Shown: in pieces, positions 51,698 to 60,236 of the stretch
How the letters are laid out: each line of letters starts with the position of its first letter
Position numbering within the stretch: the first letter of the stretch is position 1
Assembly: GCF_002261265.1 (NCBI RefSeq)
Contig: NZ_NEVK01000004.1
Coordinates: 620,001 to 684,000, forward strand
DNA: 64,000 nucleotides
Reading direction: 5' to 3'
Origin: Bordetella genomosp. 7
GTDB taxonomy: Bacteria > Pseudomonadota > Gammaproteobacteria > Burkholderiales > Burkholderiaceae_B
Notes under the pieces: model-generated
Seen by the model: only the letters and a program-made list of their open reading frames with translations
What the model was told of the DNA's origin: nothing
Databases searched by the model: none
Position numbers and translations under genes: made by a program

Positions 51698-51854
51698 AGT
51701 CGTCGGGATAGGTGGCGCGGTTGTTGATGGACTGGCCGGCGATCCCGGCGGGCGCGGCCACGATGGCAGGCGTTAAGATACCGCATCGGCCACGTCGGTT
51801 TGTTGCAACGTCGTGGCGCCTCATGCGATATACCACTGACTCGGAACGGAACCC

Positions 51855-52355
51855 ATGGCCATCGATGGCGAACCTGAAGACGGCGATTACGTACGCTACA
51901 TCGACTCCCTGAATCGCCAGGCCGGCTCGCCCGGACAGGTGCTGCAGAAGCCGGCGCGAGCAAGCGACAGGGGCGGCTGGGGCCGCCGCGGCGCCACCAC
52001 GTCTCACGGCACCCCGTCCGCACCGGCGCCCGCCGCCGCCCTGCCTGGCGTGGCCCCGGGCGATGCCGGCAGGCCGCCCCCCACCCTTGCCGCCCGCACC
52101 GGGCAGCGACGAGTGGCGCTTGCCCTGACCATCGCCGGCGCCTTTGCCCTCTGGCACGCGGTGCGGCTGCTCATGCTGGCGCTCGAGTACGACCCGATGG
52201 AGTTCGACGACCTGGTTCCCGCAGTGTTCCTGGGAATCTGCGCGTTCATGCTGCTCAAGGGCGGCAGCCGCCTGCGTTCGGCACAACGCCGCCGGCCATT
52301 GCCTGCCTTGCCGCCGCTGAGCACCCTGCCGCCGCGCGACCAGGGGCGGGCCTGA
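51855..52355 (+). CDS. Membrane-anchored protein of unknown function
   Basis: A 166-residue protein with a soluble, Gly/Ala/Pro-rich, low-complexity N-terminal half (~1-80) and two membrane segments (~88-108 and ~122-138), ending in an Arg/Pro-rich tail. No domain is recognised. It is divergent from the DUF457 gene with 157 bases between starts; ACGGA precedes its ATG. Codon composition looks like the neighbours. Confidence 0.5.
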   Translation: MAIDGEPEDGDYVRYIDSLNRQAGSPGQVLQKPARASDRGGWGRRGATTSHGTPSAPAPAAALPGVAPGDAGRPPPTLAARTGQRRVALALTIAGAFALWHAVRLLMLALEYDPMEFDDLVPAVFLGICAFMLLKGGSRLRSAQRRRPLPALPPLSTLPPRDQGRA

Positions 52356-52424
52356 CCGGGCCGCGGCCTGGTGCTAACATTCCGGGCCCAAGGCGGCCAT
52401 GCCAACTGACATTGCGGAGCATTC

Positions 52425-53099
52425 GTGAGCGACACCCCAGCCGGACTGACCGAAGCCCAAGCGGCAACCATGCTGAAACTGCAGGACCGCCTCAACAGCC
52501 TGATCAATCCACAATGGATAGACGGCGGCGCCCGATTCCTGCGTGCCGCCTTCGTGGAATCGGCAGAAGCGCTGGAACACTATGGCTGGAAATGGTGGAA
52601 GAAGCAAAGCACCGACCTGCCGCAAGTGCAGATGGAACTCATCGACATCCTGCACTTTTACCTGTCTCACACACTGGTGTCGGCCAAGGGCTGCGCAACC
52701 GATGCGGCGTTGCTGCTGGTGGCCGACCTGGCCGCCCCCGACACCATTGTGCTCGACGGCAACCCGCACAGGCTCGAAGCACTCGATGTGCCGCAATTGC
52801 TCGAGCTGATCGGCGGCCTGGCAGTATGCGGACGCGCCAGCTACAAAACGCTGGAATGCACTATGGCGCGCTGCGGCCTCACCTGGGACGAAGCCTTCAA
52901 TCAGTACGTCTCCAAGAACGTACTGAATATCTTCCGCCAGGAAAACGGTTACCAGGCCGGCACCTATATCAAGATGTGGCACGGCGAAGAAGACAATGTG
53001 GTACTGGCGCGCCTGATGTCCGCCCTGGACCCCACGCGCGCCGATTTTGCCGAAGCCCTGCACGGCGGCTTGTCGCAAGCCTACGCGAAAGTGCGCTGA
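52425..53099 (+). CDS. Dimeric all-alpha dUTP diphosphatase
   Basis: A 224-residue protein of the all-alpha NTP pyrophosphatase superfamily: metal-binding Glu45 and Glu48 (FVESAEALEH) and Glu71/Asp74 (QMELIDILHF) give the ExxE...ExxD signature, with W-rich HYGWKWWKK between them, typical of dimeric dUTPases of trypanosomatids and Campylobacter. It would hydrolyse dUTP/dUDP to dUMP and keep uracil out of DNA. GTG start with GGAG 7 bases upstream. The window has no trimeric dut. Confidence 0.85.
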   Translation: MSDTPAGLTEAQAATMLKLQDRLNSLINPQWIDGGARFLRAAFVESAEALEHYGWKWWKKQSTDLPQVQMELIDILHFYLSHTLVSAKGCATDAALLLVADLAAPDTIVLDGNPHRLEALDVPQLLELIGGLAVCGRASYKTLECTMARCGLTWDEAFNQYVSKNVLNIFRQENGYQAGTYIKMWHGEEDNVVLARLMSALDPTRADFAEALHGGLSQAYAKVR

Positions 53100-53155
53100 C
53101 GGCCCTTTGGGCAGGCGCCCGGGGCTTCCCGCCGCAGGCGCCCGGGCGGCCCCGC

Positions 53156-53926
53156 TCAGGCCGCCTCGATCACCGTCTGCAGGAACTGGCGCGTGCGCTC
53201 TTCGCGCGGGTTCGAGAACAACACGCTGGACTCCGCATCTTCGACCACGTTGCCCTGGTCGAAGAACAGAGTGCGGTCGGAACTGCGTTCGGCAAAACCC
53301 ATCTGGTGCGTGACGATGATCATCGTCATCGTGCGCTGGGCCGCCAGATCGCGCAGGATCTGCAGGATGCCGCCCACCAGCTCCGGGTCCAGCGCCGAGG
53401 TCACCTCGTCGAACAGCATGACTTCCGGACGCATCGCCAGCGCCCGCGCAATGCCCACGCGTTGTTTCTGGCCGCCCGAGAGCTGGGCGGGATAGGCGTC
53501 CAGCTTGTCGCCCAGGCCTACCAGTTCCAGGTATTCGCGCGCGCGCTGCGCTGCCTCGTCCCGCGACAGGCCCTCTACGTAGATGGGCGCTTCCATCACG
53601 TTGCCCATCGCCGTTTTGTGCGGAAACAGGTTGAAGTGCTGGAACACCATGCCGATCTTGCCGCGCACGCGCCGCACATGGGCCGAATTGGGCCCCGCCT
53701 GCCGCCCCTGGGCGTCCACCCACATCGACTGCCCGTCGATCAGGATCTCGCCGCTGGTGGGGCGGTCCAGCGTCATCAACAGGCGCAGCAACGTCGACTT
53801 TCCAGAGCCCGACGGACCGATGACCGATACCGTCTGGCCCGCCGGAATTTCCAGGTTGATGCCGCGCAGCACCTCCAGCTCGCCATAGCGTTTACACAGA
53901 TTTTTCAGGCTGATGCTCGCGCTCAT
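53156..53926 (-). CDS. ehuA: Polar amino acid/ectoine ABC transporter ATP-binding protein
   Basis: A 256-residue ABC ATPase: GPSGSGKSTLLR (Walker A, ~37), QHFNLFPHKTAMGNV (Q-loop), LSGGQKQRVGIARAL (signature), VMLFDEVTSALDPELV (Walker B) and VTHQMGFA. The pattern is that of the GlnQ/HisP polar amino acid group. It overlaps the upstream permease by 4 bases (ATGA), has a good GGAGG ribosome-binding site, and is the last gene of the binding-protein/permease/permease/ATPase set. Substrate assignment rests on EhuB. Confidence 0.88.
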   Translation of the reverse strand: MSASISLKNLCKRYGELEVLRGINLEIPAGQTVSVIGPSGSGKSTLLRLLMTLDRPTSGEILIDGQSMWVDAQGRQAGPNSAHVRRVRGKIGMVFQHFNLFPHKTAMGNVMEAPIYVEGLSRDEAAQRAREYLELVGLGDKLDAYPAQLSGGQKQRVGIARALAMRPEVMLFDEVTSALDPELVGGILQILRDLAAQRTMTMIIVTHQMGFAERSSDRTLFFDQGNVVEDAESSVLFSNPREERTRQFLQTVIEAA

Positions 53927-54594
53927 CGAGAACCTCCAAATTTTTTCAACCACGCCTCCAGGCGGCGCACGCCCCAGGCGGCGCCCAGGCTTAGCACCAG
54001 GAACAGTGCCCCGACCAGGGTCAGCGGCTCGGTATAGCGGAATGTGGCCGATCCGATGATCTTGCTCTGCTGCAGCAGCTCTACCACCGTAATGGCCGAC
54101 AGCAGCGGCGTGTCTTTGAACATGGCCACCAGGTAATTGCCCAGCGCCGGCACCACAGGCGGAATAGCCTGGGGCAGGACGACGCCCACCGCCGTACGCC
54201 AGGGCGACATGTTCAATGCCGTAGCCGCCTCGAGCTGCCCACGAGGCACTGATTCCAAACCGGCGCGGTAGACCTCGGCGCAGTACGCGGCATAGTGCAC
54301 GCCCAAGGCCAGAATGCCGGTGGCCAGCGGCGACATCCGAAACCCGCTCTGCGGCAGTACATAGAACAGGAAATACATCTGTACCAGCAGCGGCGTGCTG
54401 CGCACGAACTCGATCAACAGCGCCGTCGGCGCCGAGATCACGCGCAAGCGCGACCGGCGCAGCAAGGCCAGCACCAGTCCCAGCACGATGGCCAGCAACA
54501 TCCCCAGCGCCGTGGCCTGCACGGTGATCACCAACGCCGAGCCCAATGCGGGCAGTATTTCCCAGGCAAAAGTCCAATCAAAAATGGGCTTCAT
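53923..54594 (-). CDS. ehuD: Ectoine-type ABC transporter permease (second)
   Basis: A 223-residue polar amino acid-type permease with about five membrane segments and the HisM/GlnP-type EAA loop (GQLEAATALNMSPWRTAVGVVLPQ). It forms the channel with the first permease. It overlaps the upstream permease stop by 4 bases. Gene identity as EhuD is inferred from position and the binding protein. Confidence 0.83.
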   Translation of the reverse strand: MKPIFDWTFAWEILPALGSALVITVQATALGMLLAIVLGLVLALLRRSRLRVISAPTALLIEFVRSTPLLVQMYFLFYVLPQSGFRMSPLATGILALGVHYAAYCAEVYRAGLESVPRGQLEAATALNMSPWRTAVGVVLPQAIPPVVPALGNYLVAMFKDTPLLSAITVVELLQQSKIIGSATFRYTEPLTLVGALFLVLSLGAAWGVRRLEAWLKKFGGSR

Positions 54595-55244
54595 CGGACG
54601 CGGAACCTCCGCTCGAGCAGGCGTATGCCGGCAGTAATCACCAACGCCACGGCAAAATACAGCAGCAGCAGGAGCAGGAAGACTTCAGTCGTGCGCAGGG
54701 TCTCAGCCCTGAGCATCTGCCCTCGGAATGTCAGGTCGGTAATGGTGATCAGCGACACCAGCGCGGTGTTCTTCAACAGCTCGATCAGCAGATTGCCGGC
54801 GGGCGGCAACATGGCCGGAAAGGCCTGCGGCAGCACAATGCGCCGCATGCTCTGCGCCGACGTCATGTTCAGCGCCACCGCCGCTTCACGTTGCCCCGGC
54901 GCCACCGCCTGGATGGCGCCACGCACCACCTCGGCGCCGTACGCGCCTGCATTGGCGGCCAGCACCACAATGCCCACTGTGACCGCCGGCAGCTTCATGC
55001 CGAACAAGGGCAGCACGTAGTAGAACCAGAACAATTGCACCAGCGCCGATGTGCCGCGGAATACTTCAACGTAGGTCGTGGCCGGCCAGCGGATCCAGCG
55101 ATGCGGCGACAGGCGTGCAAGGCCCGCCAGCAGCGCGATCGGAACGGCCAGCGCAGCCGCTCCGATCGTGATGCGCAGCGTCATCGCCAGCCCATCGAGC
55201 AAGGGGGGCAGCAGCCCCGCCATGCCTTCTAGCGTAATAGCCAT
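54591..55244 (-). CDS. ehuC: Ectoine-type ABC transporter permease (first)
   Basis: A 217-residue permease of the same family as its neighbour, with TLRITIGAAALAVPIALLAG as first membrane segment and the EAA-type loop GQREAAVALNMTSAQSMRR. The two permeases share the fold but are clearly different in sequence, as expected for a heterodimer. It lies 3 bases after the binding-protein gene. Confidence 0.83.
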   Translation of the reverse strand: MAITLEGMAGLLPPLLDGLAMTLRITIGAAALAVPIALLAGLARLSPHRWIRWPATTYVEVFRGTSALVQLFWFYYVLPLFGMKLPAVTVGIVVLAANAGAYGAEVVRGAIQAVAPGQREAAVALNMTSAQSMRRIVLPQAFPAMLPPAGNLLIELLKNTALVSLITITDLTFRGQMLRAETLRTTEVFLLLLLLYFAVALVITAGIRLLERRFRVR

Positions 55245-55247
55245 GCG

Positions 55248-56174
55248 TTACTGGCCGTTGGCCGCACACAGCTTTTCAGCCGTCACGTCGCCGGGCAGTT
55301 CGTTCTTGCCAAACCCGAAGGGCTCCACCAGCTTCGCATGCTCTTCGGAACCGATGAACTTGGCCAGCTCGGCGTTGAACGCGTCGACGAATTCCTGGTC
55401 AGCCGGGCGGAAAACGAATGCGCCATAGCCGCGCACGCTTTCGCCGTCGATCACCGGATCGGTAAACGGTTCGGCCTTTTCCAGGTCGCCGGTGGCCGAC
55501 TTCTTCATCAGGTCGTTGATGGTCAGCGCGGTGGCGCCATAGGCATCGGCCCGGCCGGCCTGCACGCCGGACAACGCGCTCACGACATCGGGAAACACCA
55601 CTACCCGGTCGGTCGGAATGTCCAGCTTGCGCGCATACTCGCTCTGGATCGCACCCACGACCACGCCCAGGCGCACGTCGTCCTGCTTGGCGATGTCTTC
55701 GTAGCTGTGCAGATTCTTGGGGTTGCCTTTCTGCACCAGGAACGCTTCGCCCACCCCGTAGGTGGGGTTGGAAAAAGTCGCCTGCTGGCAACGTTCGGGC
55801 GTGATGTACATGCCCGCCGCAATAATGTCGAAGCGATTGGCCTGCAGGCCGGGGATCAGCGAGCCGAACTCTGTCAGCACGCCTTCTACTTCGTTGATGC
55901 CCATGCGCTTGAGCACCACGCGCGCGATCTCGACGGCCTCGCCCGTCAGGCGGTTTTCGGCGCTGTCCATATAGGCATAAGGCGCCTCGTTGGCGTACCC
56001 GATACGGACCTTGCCCGCCTCTTTGGCGGCCTGCAGCGTGCTTTGGGTCGCCGGCGGCGGCTCATTGGACGCAGCCTTGGCGGGTTCTTCGTCTGCCGAA
56101 TCCGAGCATGCCGCCAACAACCCCAGACTGACTGCCAATACGGCCCATTTCATTTTGTCCAGAATAAGTGACAT
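55248..56174 (-). CDS. ehuB: Ectoine/hydroxyectoine-type ABC transporter binding protein (lipoprotein)
   Basis: A 308-residue solute-binding protein of family 3. Lipobox LLAACSDS puts a lipid-modified Cys at ~23, so it is membrane-anchored. The blocks YITPERCQQATFSNPTYGVGEAFLV, GNPKNLHSYEDIA and AEPFTDPVIDGESVRGYGAF closely resemble EhuB of Sinorhizobium meliloti-type ectoine/hydroxyectoine importers. GGGAG precedes the ATG. Substrate assignment is family-based; related polar amino acids cannot be excluded. Confidence 0.82.
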   Translation of the reverse strand: MSLILDKMKWAVLAVSLGLLAACSDSADEEPAKAASNEPPPATQSTLQAAKEAGKVRIGYANEAPYAYMDSAENRLTGEAVEIARVVLKRMGINEVEGVLTEFGSLIPGLQANRFDIIAAGMYITPERCQQATFSNPTYGVGEAFLVQKGNPKNLHSYEDIAKQDDVRLGVVVGAIQSEYARKLDIPTDRVVVFPDVVSALSGVQAGRADAYGATALTINDLMKKSATGDLEKAEPFTDPVIDGESVRGYGAFVFRPADQEFVDAFNAELAKFIGSEEHAKLVEPFGFGKNELPGDVTAEKLCAANGQ

Positions 56175-56263
56175 GCGCAGCTCCCATTGAAGATAGTTAT
56201 ATACAAAACCAATTCACGCGAAATAGTACGTCAATCAATCATTTCAACACAAACCATATGGCG

Positions 56264-56290
56264 ACAAAAAAGCAGGCGCGCGGCCTGCTT
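56264..56290 (-). terminator. Rho-independent terminator after the branched-chain-type binding protein gene
   Basis: AAGCAGGC, five-base loop, GCCTGCTT followed on the minus strand by a T-run. It separates the orphan binding protein from the ehu operon, which must have its own promoter in the AT-rich 56175-56263 stretch. Confidence 0.82.
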
Positions 56291-56363
56291 GAAGGGCAAA
56301 GTTTTCACGATTCGCCCGTTGCAGCACGCCTGAAGCGGCGTCTGCCCCGGCGAATCAGGGTCG

Positions 56364-57524
56364 TTACCGAGCGTAGGAAAACTTTCCGTCTCGTATCACA
56401 CCCATGACCCGGGCGCGCTCGTCAAAGCCCTGATGATCGGTTTTGGAGATGTTGAGCACCCCGTTGGGCACGACCAGATCCTGCGTACTTTCGAGCGCAT
56501 CGCGCAGCGCGGCGCGAAATTCCGGCGTACCCGGCTTGGCGCCCGTCTTGAGCGCGCGCCCTACCGCCGAATCGAGCAGTATCCAGGCGCCATACGCGTC
56601 GCCGGCGAACTGGGTAAGGGTATTGGCCCCATACTGGGCCTCGTACTTGTCCGCGAATTCCACGGCCACTTTCTTGACCGGATTGTCATCGGGCAGTTCG
56701 CGCGCCACGACGCCCGGCCCCGTGGGGAACAGCGTGCCTTCGACATCCTTGCCGCCTACCTGCAGGAATTCGAGCGTGCCGATGCCGTGCGTCTGGTAAA
56801 TGGGCCCTTTGTAGCCACGTTGCACCAGGGTCTTTTGAGGCAAGGCCGCAGGCGTGCCAGACCCGGCGATCAATATCGCCTCCGGCTGCGCCGCCATGGC
56901 CTTGAGCACCTGTCCCATCACGGATGCATCATTGCGTTGGAACCGCTCTTGCGCCACCAGCTTGATGTCGCTGCCGGCCGCCTTGGTGAATTCGCTGAGC
57001 CAGCTGTCGCCGTAAGAGTCCGCGAAACCGATGAAGGCCACGCTCTTGATTCCCTTGCGACGCATGTCATCCACCAGCGCCGTGGCCATCAGGGAATCGT
57101 TCTGCGGCATCTTGAACGCCCAGCGCCGCTTGGGGTCGCTCGGCGGCTCGACGATGACGGCCGACGCGGCCAGGGCCACCATGGGAGTGCCCGTCTCGGC
57201 AAGTACGTCCAGGGCGGCCAGTGCCGATGCGGTGATGTTGGGTCCGACGATCGCATCCACCTTGTCTTCGGAGGTGAGCTTGCGGATGTTCTTGACGGCG
57301 CGGCTGACATCGGTGCCGTCGTCCAGCACGATGTAGCGCGCCGGCTGGCCTGCCAGCGTCTGCGGCCACAGGCGCAGGGCATTGTTGGTCTGGATGCCGA
57401 TGGCGGCGGCTGGCCCCGTGGTCGAGACGTCGATCCCGATCACGACTTCGGCGCGGGCCGACCAGGACAGCATCGGCAGGATAGTGGCGGCGGCGGCAGC
57501 CAACCGTAGTAACGAAGAGGACAT
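56364..57524 (-). CDS. Orphan branched-chain-amino-acid-type ABC binding protein
   Basis: A 386-residue periplasmic LivJ/LivK-type binding protein: signal peptide MSSSLLRLAAAAATILPML...SARA, then EVVIGIDVSTTGPAAAIG, DDGTDVSRAVKNIRKLTSEDKV, and AAQPEAILIAGSGTPAALPQ of periplasmic-binding-protein type 1. No liv-type permease or ATPase gene lies in the window, so it either uses a transporter elsewhere or works in sensing. Bordetella-type genomes hold many orphan binding proteins. Ligand unknown. Confidence 0.85.
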   Translation of the reverse strand: MSSSLLRLAAAAATILPMLSWSARAEVVIGIDVSTTGPAAAIGIQTNNALRLWPQTLAGQPARYIVLDDGTDVSRAVKNIRKLTSEDKVDAIVGPNITASALAALDVLAETGTPMVALAASAVIVEPPSDPKRRWAFKMPQNDSLMATALVDDMRRKGIKSVAFIGFADSYGDSWLSEFTKAAGSDIKLVAQERFQRNDASVMGQVLKAMAAQPEAILIAGSGTPAALPQKTLVQRGYKGPIYQTHGIGTLEFLQVGGKDVEGTLFPTGPGVVARELPDDNPVKKVAVEFADKYEAQYGANTLTQFAGDAYGAWILLDSAVGRALKTGAKPGTPEFRAALRDALESTQDLVVPNGVLNISKTDHQGFDERARVMGVIRDGKFSYAR

Positions 57525-57577
57525 GGCGGGTATCCGGCAGAAATGTTGAAAAAATCCGTCAGCAGGCGTGCAAGGCG

Positions 57578-58540
57578 CTATTTTGCCCCAGGCTCTGCGT
57601 TTGCGCGCCCTTGATGCGCTTCGTACACCATGGCGGCCAGCGTCAGGTCTTCCAGCGCGCTGCCCACCGCCTTGAACACGGTGATCTGGCGGTCATCGGC
57701 GCGGCCGGGAGCCTGCCCCGCAACCAGCTCGGTCAGCGTGCCGCGTATGGCGGCCGGCGTGAGCACGCCCGCGTCAAACGCCGCCAGCAGGTCGCCTGCC
57801 TTGGTCGGCGCCTCGTCGGTGTCTACATAGACTTCCGCCCCCGCGAAACACTGTGGATCCGTTTCCTTCATTTCGGGCTTGAAGCTGCCGATCAGGTCCA
57901 GGTGCGTGCCCGGGCGCAGCCACGCGCCACGCACCAGCGGCTCGGTCGACAGCGTCGAGCAACTGACAATGTCGGCCTGGCGCACCCCGTCTTCCAGTGA
58001 TTCGATAGCGGCGGCGTCAAAACCCTGTTGCACCAGCGACTCGGCCAGCTTGCGTGCCCCTGCCGGGCGTATGTTCCAAACCAGCACCCGCTCGATGGGC
58101 CGTACGGCGCGCATCGCCTGCGCCACCAGCCCGGCAATGCGTCCCGACCCGACGATCAGCAATACCTTGGCATCCTGCCGCGCCAGGTACGAGGCGCCCA
58201 GTGCCGCCGCACCCGCCGTGCGATACACCGTCACGATATCGCCATCGACCTGTGCCAGGGGCACTCCGGTACGGGCGCTATAAAGCGTGTAGGTGGCATG
58301 CAGGCCGGGCAGGCCCTGCCGGGTGTTTTCGGGAAAGATATTGATGACCTTTACGCCGAAATAACCCTGCTCGTTCCACGCCGGCATGATCAGCGACGTG
58401 CCCTGCGAACCGCCCGACTCAATGGCGTGGACGTGGCGCGGCGGCACGCTGGCGCCCGCCTGGAAGGCGGTGCGCAGGGCCGAGATCACGGCGGGAAATT
58501 CCAATACGCTGCGGGTCTTTTCGGTGTCGATAACTTGCAT
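57578..58540 (-). CDS. Ornithine cyclodeaminase / mu-crystallin family protein
   Basis: A 320-residue NAD(P)-dependent protein: PPRHVHAIESGGSQGTSLIMPAW, KVINIFPENTRQGLPGLHATY, DGDIVTVYRTAGAAALGASYLAR (key residues Asp, Thr, Arg) and the dinucleotide loop VLLIVGSGRIAGLVAQAM. Family members are ornithine cyclodeaminases, pyrroline-2-carboxylate reductases and EutC of ectoine utilisation; reading cannot decide. The ATG at 58540 has AGGAGG at 7 bases. It sits 37 bases upstream of the binding-protein gene and two genes from the ectoine importer. Confidence 0.83.
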   Translation of the reverse strand: MQVIDTEKTRSVLEFPAVISALRTAFQAGASVPPRHVHAIESGGSQGTSLIMPAWNEQGYFGVKVINIFPENTRQGLPGLHATYTLYSARTGVPLAQVDGDIVTVYRTAGAAALGASYLARQDAKVLLIVGSGRIAGLVAQAMRAVRPIERVLVWNIRPAGARKLAESLVQQGFDAAAIESLEDGVRQADIVSCSTLSTEPLVRGAWLRPGTHLDLIGSFKPEMKETDPQCFAGAEVYVDTDEAPTKAGDLLAAFDAGVLTPAAIRGTLTELVAGQAPGRADDRQITVFKAVGSALEDLTLAAMVYEAHQGRANAEPGAK

Positions 58541-58621
58541 GCAATCCTCCTGTAGGATCGCCATTATCGCTTGGGCCGGGCCCTGCGGGCAGGCCACGCC
58601 CGCGGGCGGCCGCCCAAAACA

Positions 58622-58647
58622 AAATGCCAGTCGGGCGACTGGCATTT
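58622..58647 (-). terminator. Strong terminator after the 61-residue protein gene
   Basis: AAATGCCAGTCG, loop GG, CGACTGGCATTT: a 12-bp perfect stem followed on the minus strand by TTGTTTTGG. It lies 21 bases past the stop of the small gene and insulates the cyclodeaminase gene. Confidence 0.88.
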
Positions 58648-58668
58648 GCCTGACGGGCAGCGCCCGTA

Positions 58669-58854
58669 TCAGCGGTGCGGATCGTGATAGGCGGAAATGG
58701 TGGGATGCATCTGCCTGGCTTGATCCATGCCGTGCAGCACTTCGCCCACCGCTTCCAGAAAGCCGGTTACACGGTCCTGCATGCGGCGCCAGAAGCCTGG
58801 CATCCCGCCTGCCGGTTGGCCCGGCGTCGTGGCCCTGCGAGTGGAATCTGCCAT
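58669..58854 (-). CDS. Small hypothetical protein (61 residues)
   Basis: MADSTRRATTPGQPAG then GFWRRMQDRVTGFLEAVGEVLHGMDQ, a probable amphipathic helix, and a His-rich end SAYHDPHR. An excellent ribosome-binding site (AAGGAG, 6 bases) and a strong terminator right after the stop mark it as a real, separately transcribed gene. No family is recognised. Confidence 0.65.
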   Translation of the reverse strand: MADSTRRATTPGQPAGGMPGFWRRMQDRVTGFLEAVGEVLHGMDQARQMHPTISAYHDPHR

Positions 58855-58918
58855 GACCTGCTCCTTGAGAGAATGAAAGGGCACCACCTGGACCATCTTA
58901 GTCCTGCTTTTGCTGCTT

Positions 58919-58954
58919 CACAACATTTTTTGATGCATCATAATTTTTGTTGTG
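58919..58954. promoter_or_regulatory. Nested inverted repeat in the divergent promoter region (320-base gap)
   Basis: CACAACA (58919-58925) and TGTTGTG (58948-58954) flank the perfect 10-bp palindrome TGATGCATCA (58931-58940) with AT-rich arms. It lies between the divergent 61-residue protein and CurA-like genes; a second AT-rich area with two CACAATT copies (59010-59040) follows. The remainder of 58855-59174 holds no other recognisable feature. Confidence 0.5.
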
Positions 58955-59174
58955 TTTAAAGCACAAACTGGCTGCCATCAGCACCCACATGGCCTACGCG
59001 CTTTTTCATTCCACAATTTTATTGCGCACTGCACAATTCATCCATAAGCCGGCAAGACCCTGCCGGCAGCATGCCGAACTCCCTCCACCAGGCCAGACGC
59101 CCCTAGTATTTCGAAGCCGGCCCACAAAGCCGCCAACACAGTGTGTCTGCCCGAAAACGCCTCAGGGACCCGAT

Positions 59175-60206
59175 ATGCCGCAAAATGCATCCATCAACCG
59201 CCGCTTTGTCCTGGCCGCGCACCCCCGCGGCCTGCCCCAGACCACCGACTTCAGGCTGGAACACACCGAAGTTCCCGCGCCGCATCATGGGCAGGTGCTG
59301 CTGCGCACCCTTGCCCTGTCGCTGGATCCATATATGCGCAATTTGATGGACGAAGTGGGTCCGGCCTACGCGGCAGCCGTGCCATTGGGCGAACCCATGG
59401 TGGGCGGCACTGTCAGCCGCGTGGTGGAGTCGCGCCATGCACAATTCCGGCCGGGCGACCTGGTGCTGGCCAACGCAGGCTGGCAGGACTACGCCCTGTC
59501 CGATGGAACGGATCTGCTGCCGCTTGCGGGCATGCCGCAACCCAGCTATGCGCTGGGCGCGCTGGGCATGCCCGCCTTCACGGCCTACGTGGGCCTGTTG
59601 GATATCGGCCAGCCACGGCCCGCAGAGACTGTGGTGGTGGCGGCCGCCACCGGCGCGGTGGGCGCCATGGTGGGCCAGATCGCCAAGCTCCAGGGCGCTC
59701 GCGTGGTGGGCATTGCGGGGGGCCGCGAAAAGTGCGGCTATGCAGTGCAGGAATTGGGCTACGACGCCTGCCTCGACCGCCACGACCCACGGCTGCCGGC
59801 TATGCTGGCCGCCGCCTGCCCCCAGGGCATTGATGTGTACTTCGAAAATGTGGGAGGAACCGTCTTCGATGCGGTGCTGCCATTGTTGAATATCGGGGCC
59901 CGTGTACCGATCTGCGGCGTGATCGCGCACTACAACGACGACGGGCCGCCCACAGGGCCCGACCGTCTGCCGGCCATGATGGCCGCCGCGCTGCAGAAGC
60001 GCATCCGCCTGCAGGGCTTCATCATCCTGGACCACTATGCCGATCGCTACGAGGCTTTCCGGCGCGACATGAGCGCGTGGATCGACGCTGGCCGCATCAA
60101 GGTGCGCGAACACCGCGTCAGCGGATTGGAGCAGGCGCCCGCCGCCTTCATCGACCTGCTTCAGGGACGCAACTTCGGCAAGGTGATCGTAGAGATCGCG
60201 CCATAA
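59175..60206 (+). CDS. NADP-dependent oxidoreductase, CurA/leukotriene-B4-dehydrogenase-like (MDR)
   Basis: A 343-residue zinc-free medium-chain dehydrogenase: RRFVLAAHPRGLP start, LRTLALSLDPYMR, PFTAYVGLLDIGQ, cofactor motif VVAAATGAVGAMVGQIAK (~160-178), VDVYFENVGG-like DVYFENVGG, and QGFIILD. It matches NADPH-dependent curcumin reductase/alkenal reductases of the MDR family, which reduce double bonds of enones. Substrate here is unknown. AGGGACC precedes the ATG. Confidence 0.87.
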   Translation: MPQNASINRRFVLAAHPRGLPQTTDFRLEHTEVPAPHHGQVLLRTLALSLDPYMRNLMDEVGPAYAAAVPLGEPMVGGTVSRVVESRHAQFRPGDLVLANAGWQDYALSDGTDLLPLAGMPQPSYALGALGMPAFTAYVGLLDIGQPRPAETVVVAAATGAVGAMVGQIAKLQGARVVGIAGGREKCGYAVQELGYDACLDRHDPRLPAMLAAACPQGIDVYFENVGGTVFDAVLPLLNIGARVPICGVIAHYNDDGPPTGPDRLPAMMAAALQKRIRLQGFIILDHYADRYEAFRRDMSAWIDAGRIKVREHRVSGLEQAPAAFIDLLQGRNFGKVIVEIAP

Positions 60207-60236
60207 ACCAGCGATCGGTCGGGCCGCGATCGGTCG

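Noticed and set aside
56168-56407. A 79-codon plus-strand frame across the ehuB upstream region.
   Set aside because: No ribosome-binding site, includes a terminator hairpin and overlaps the binding-protein gene end; treated as chance.
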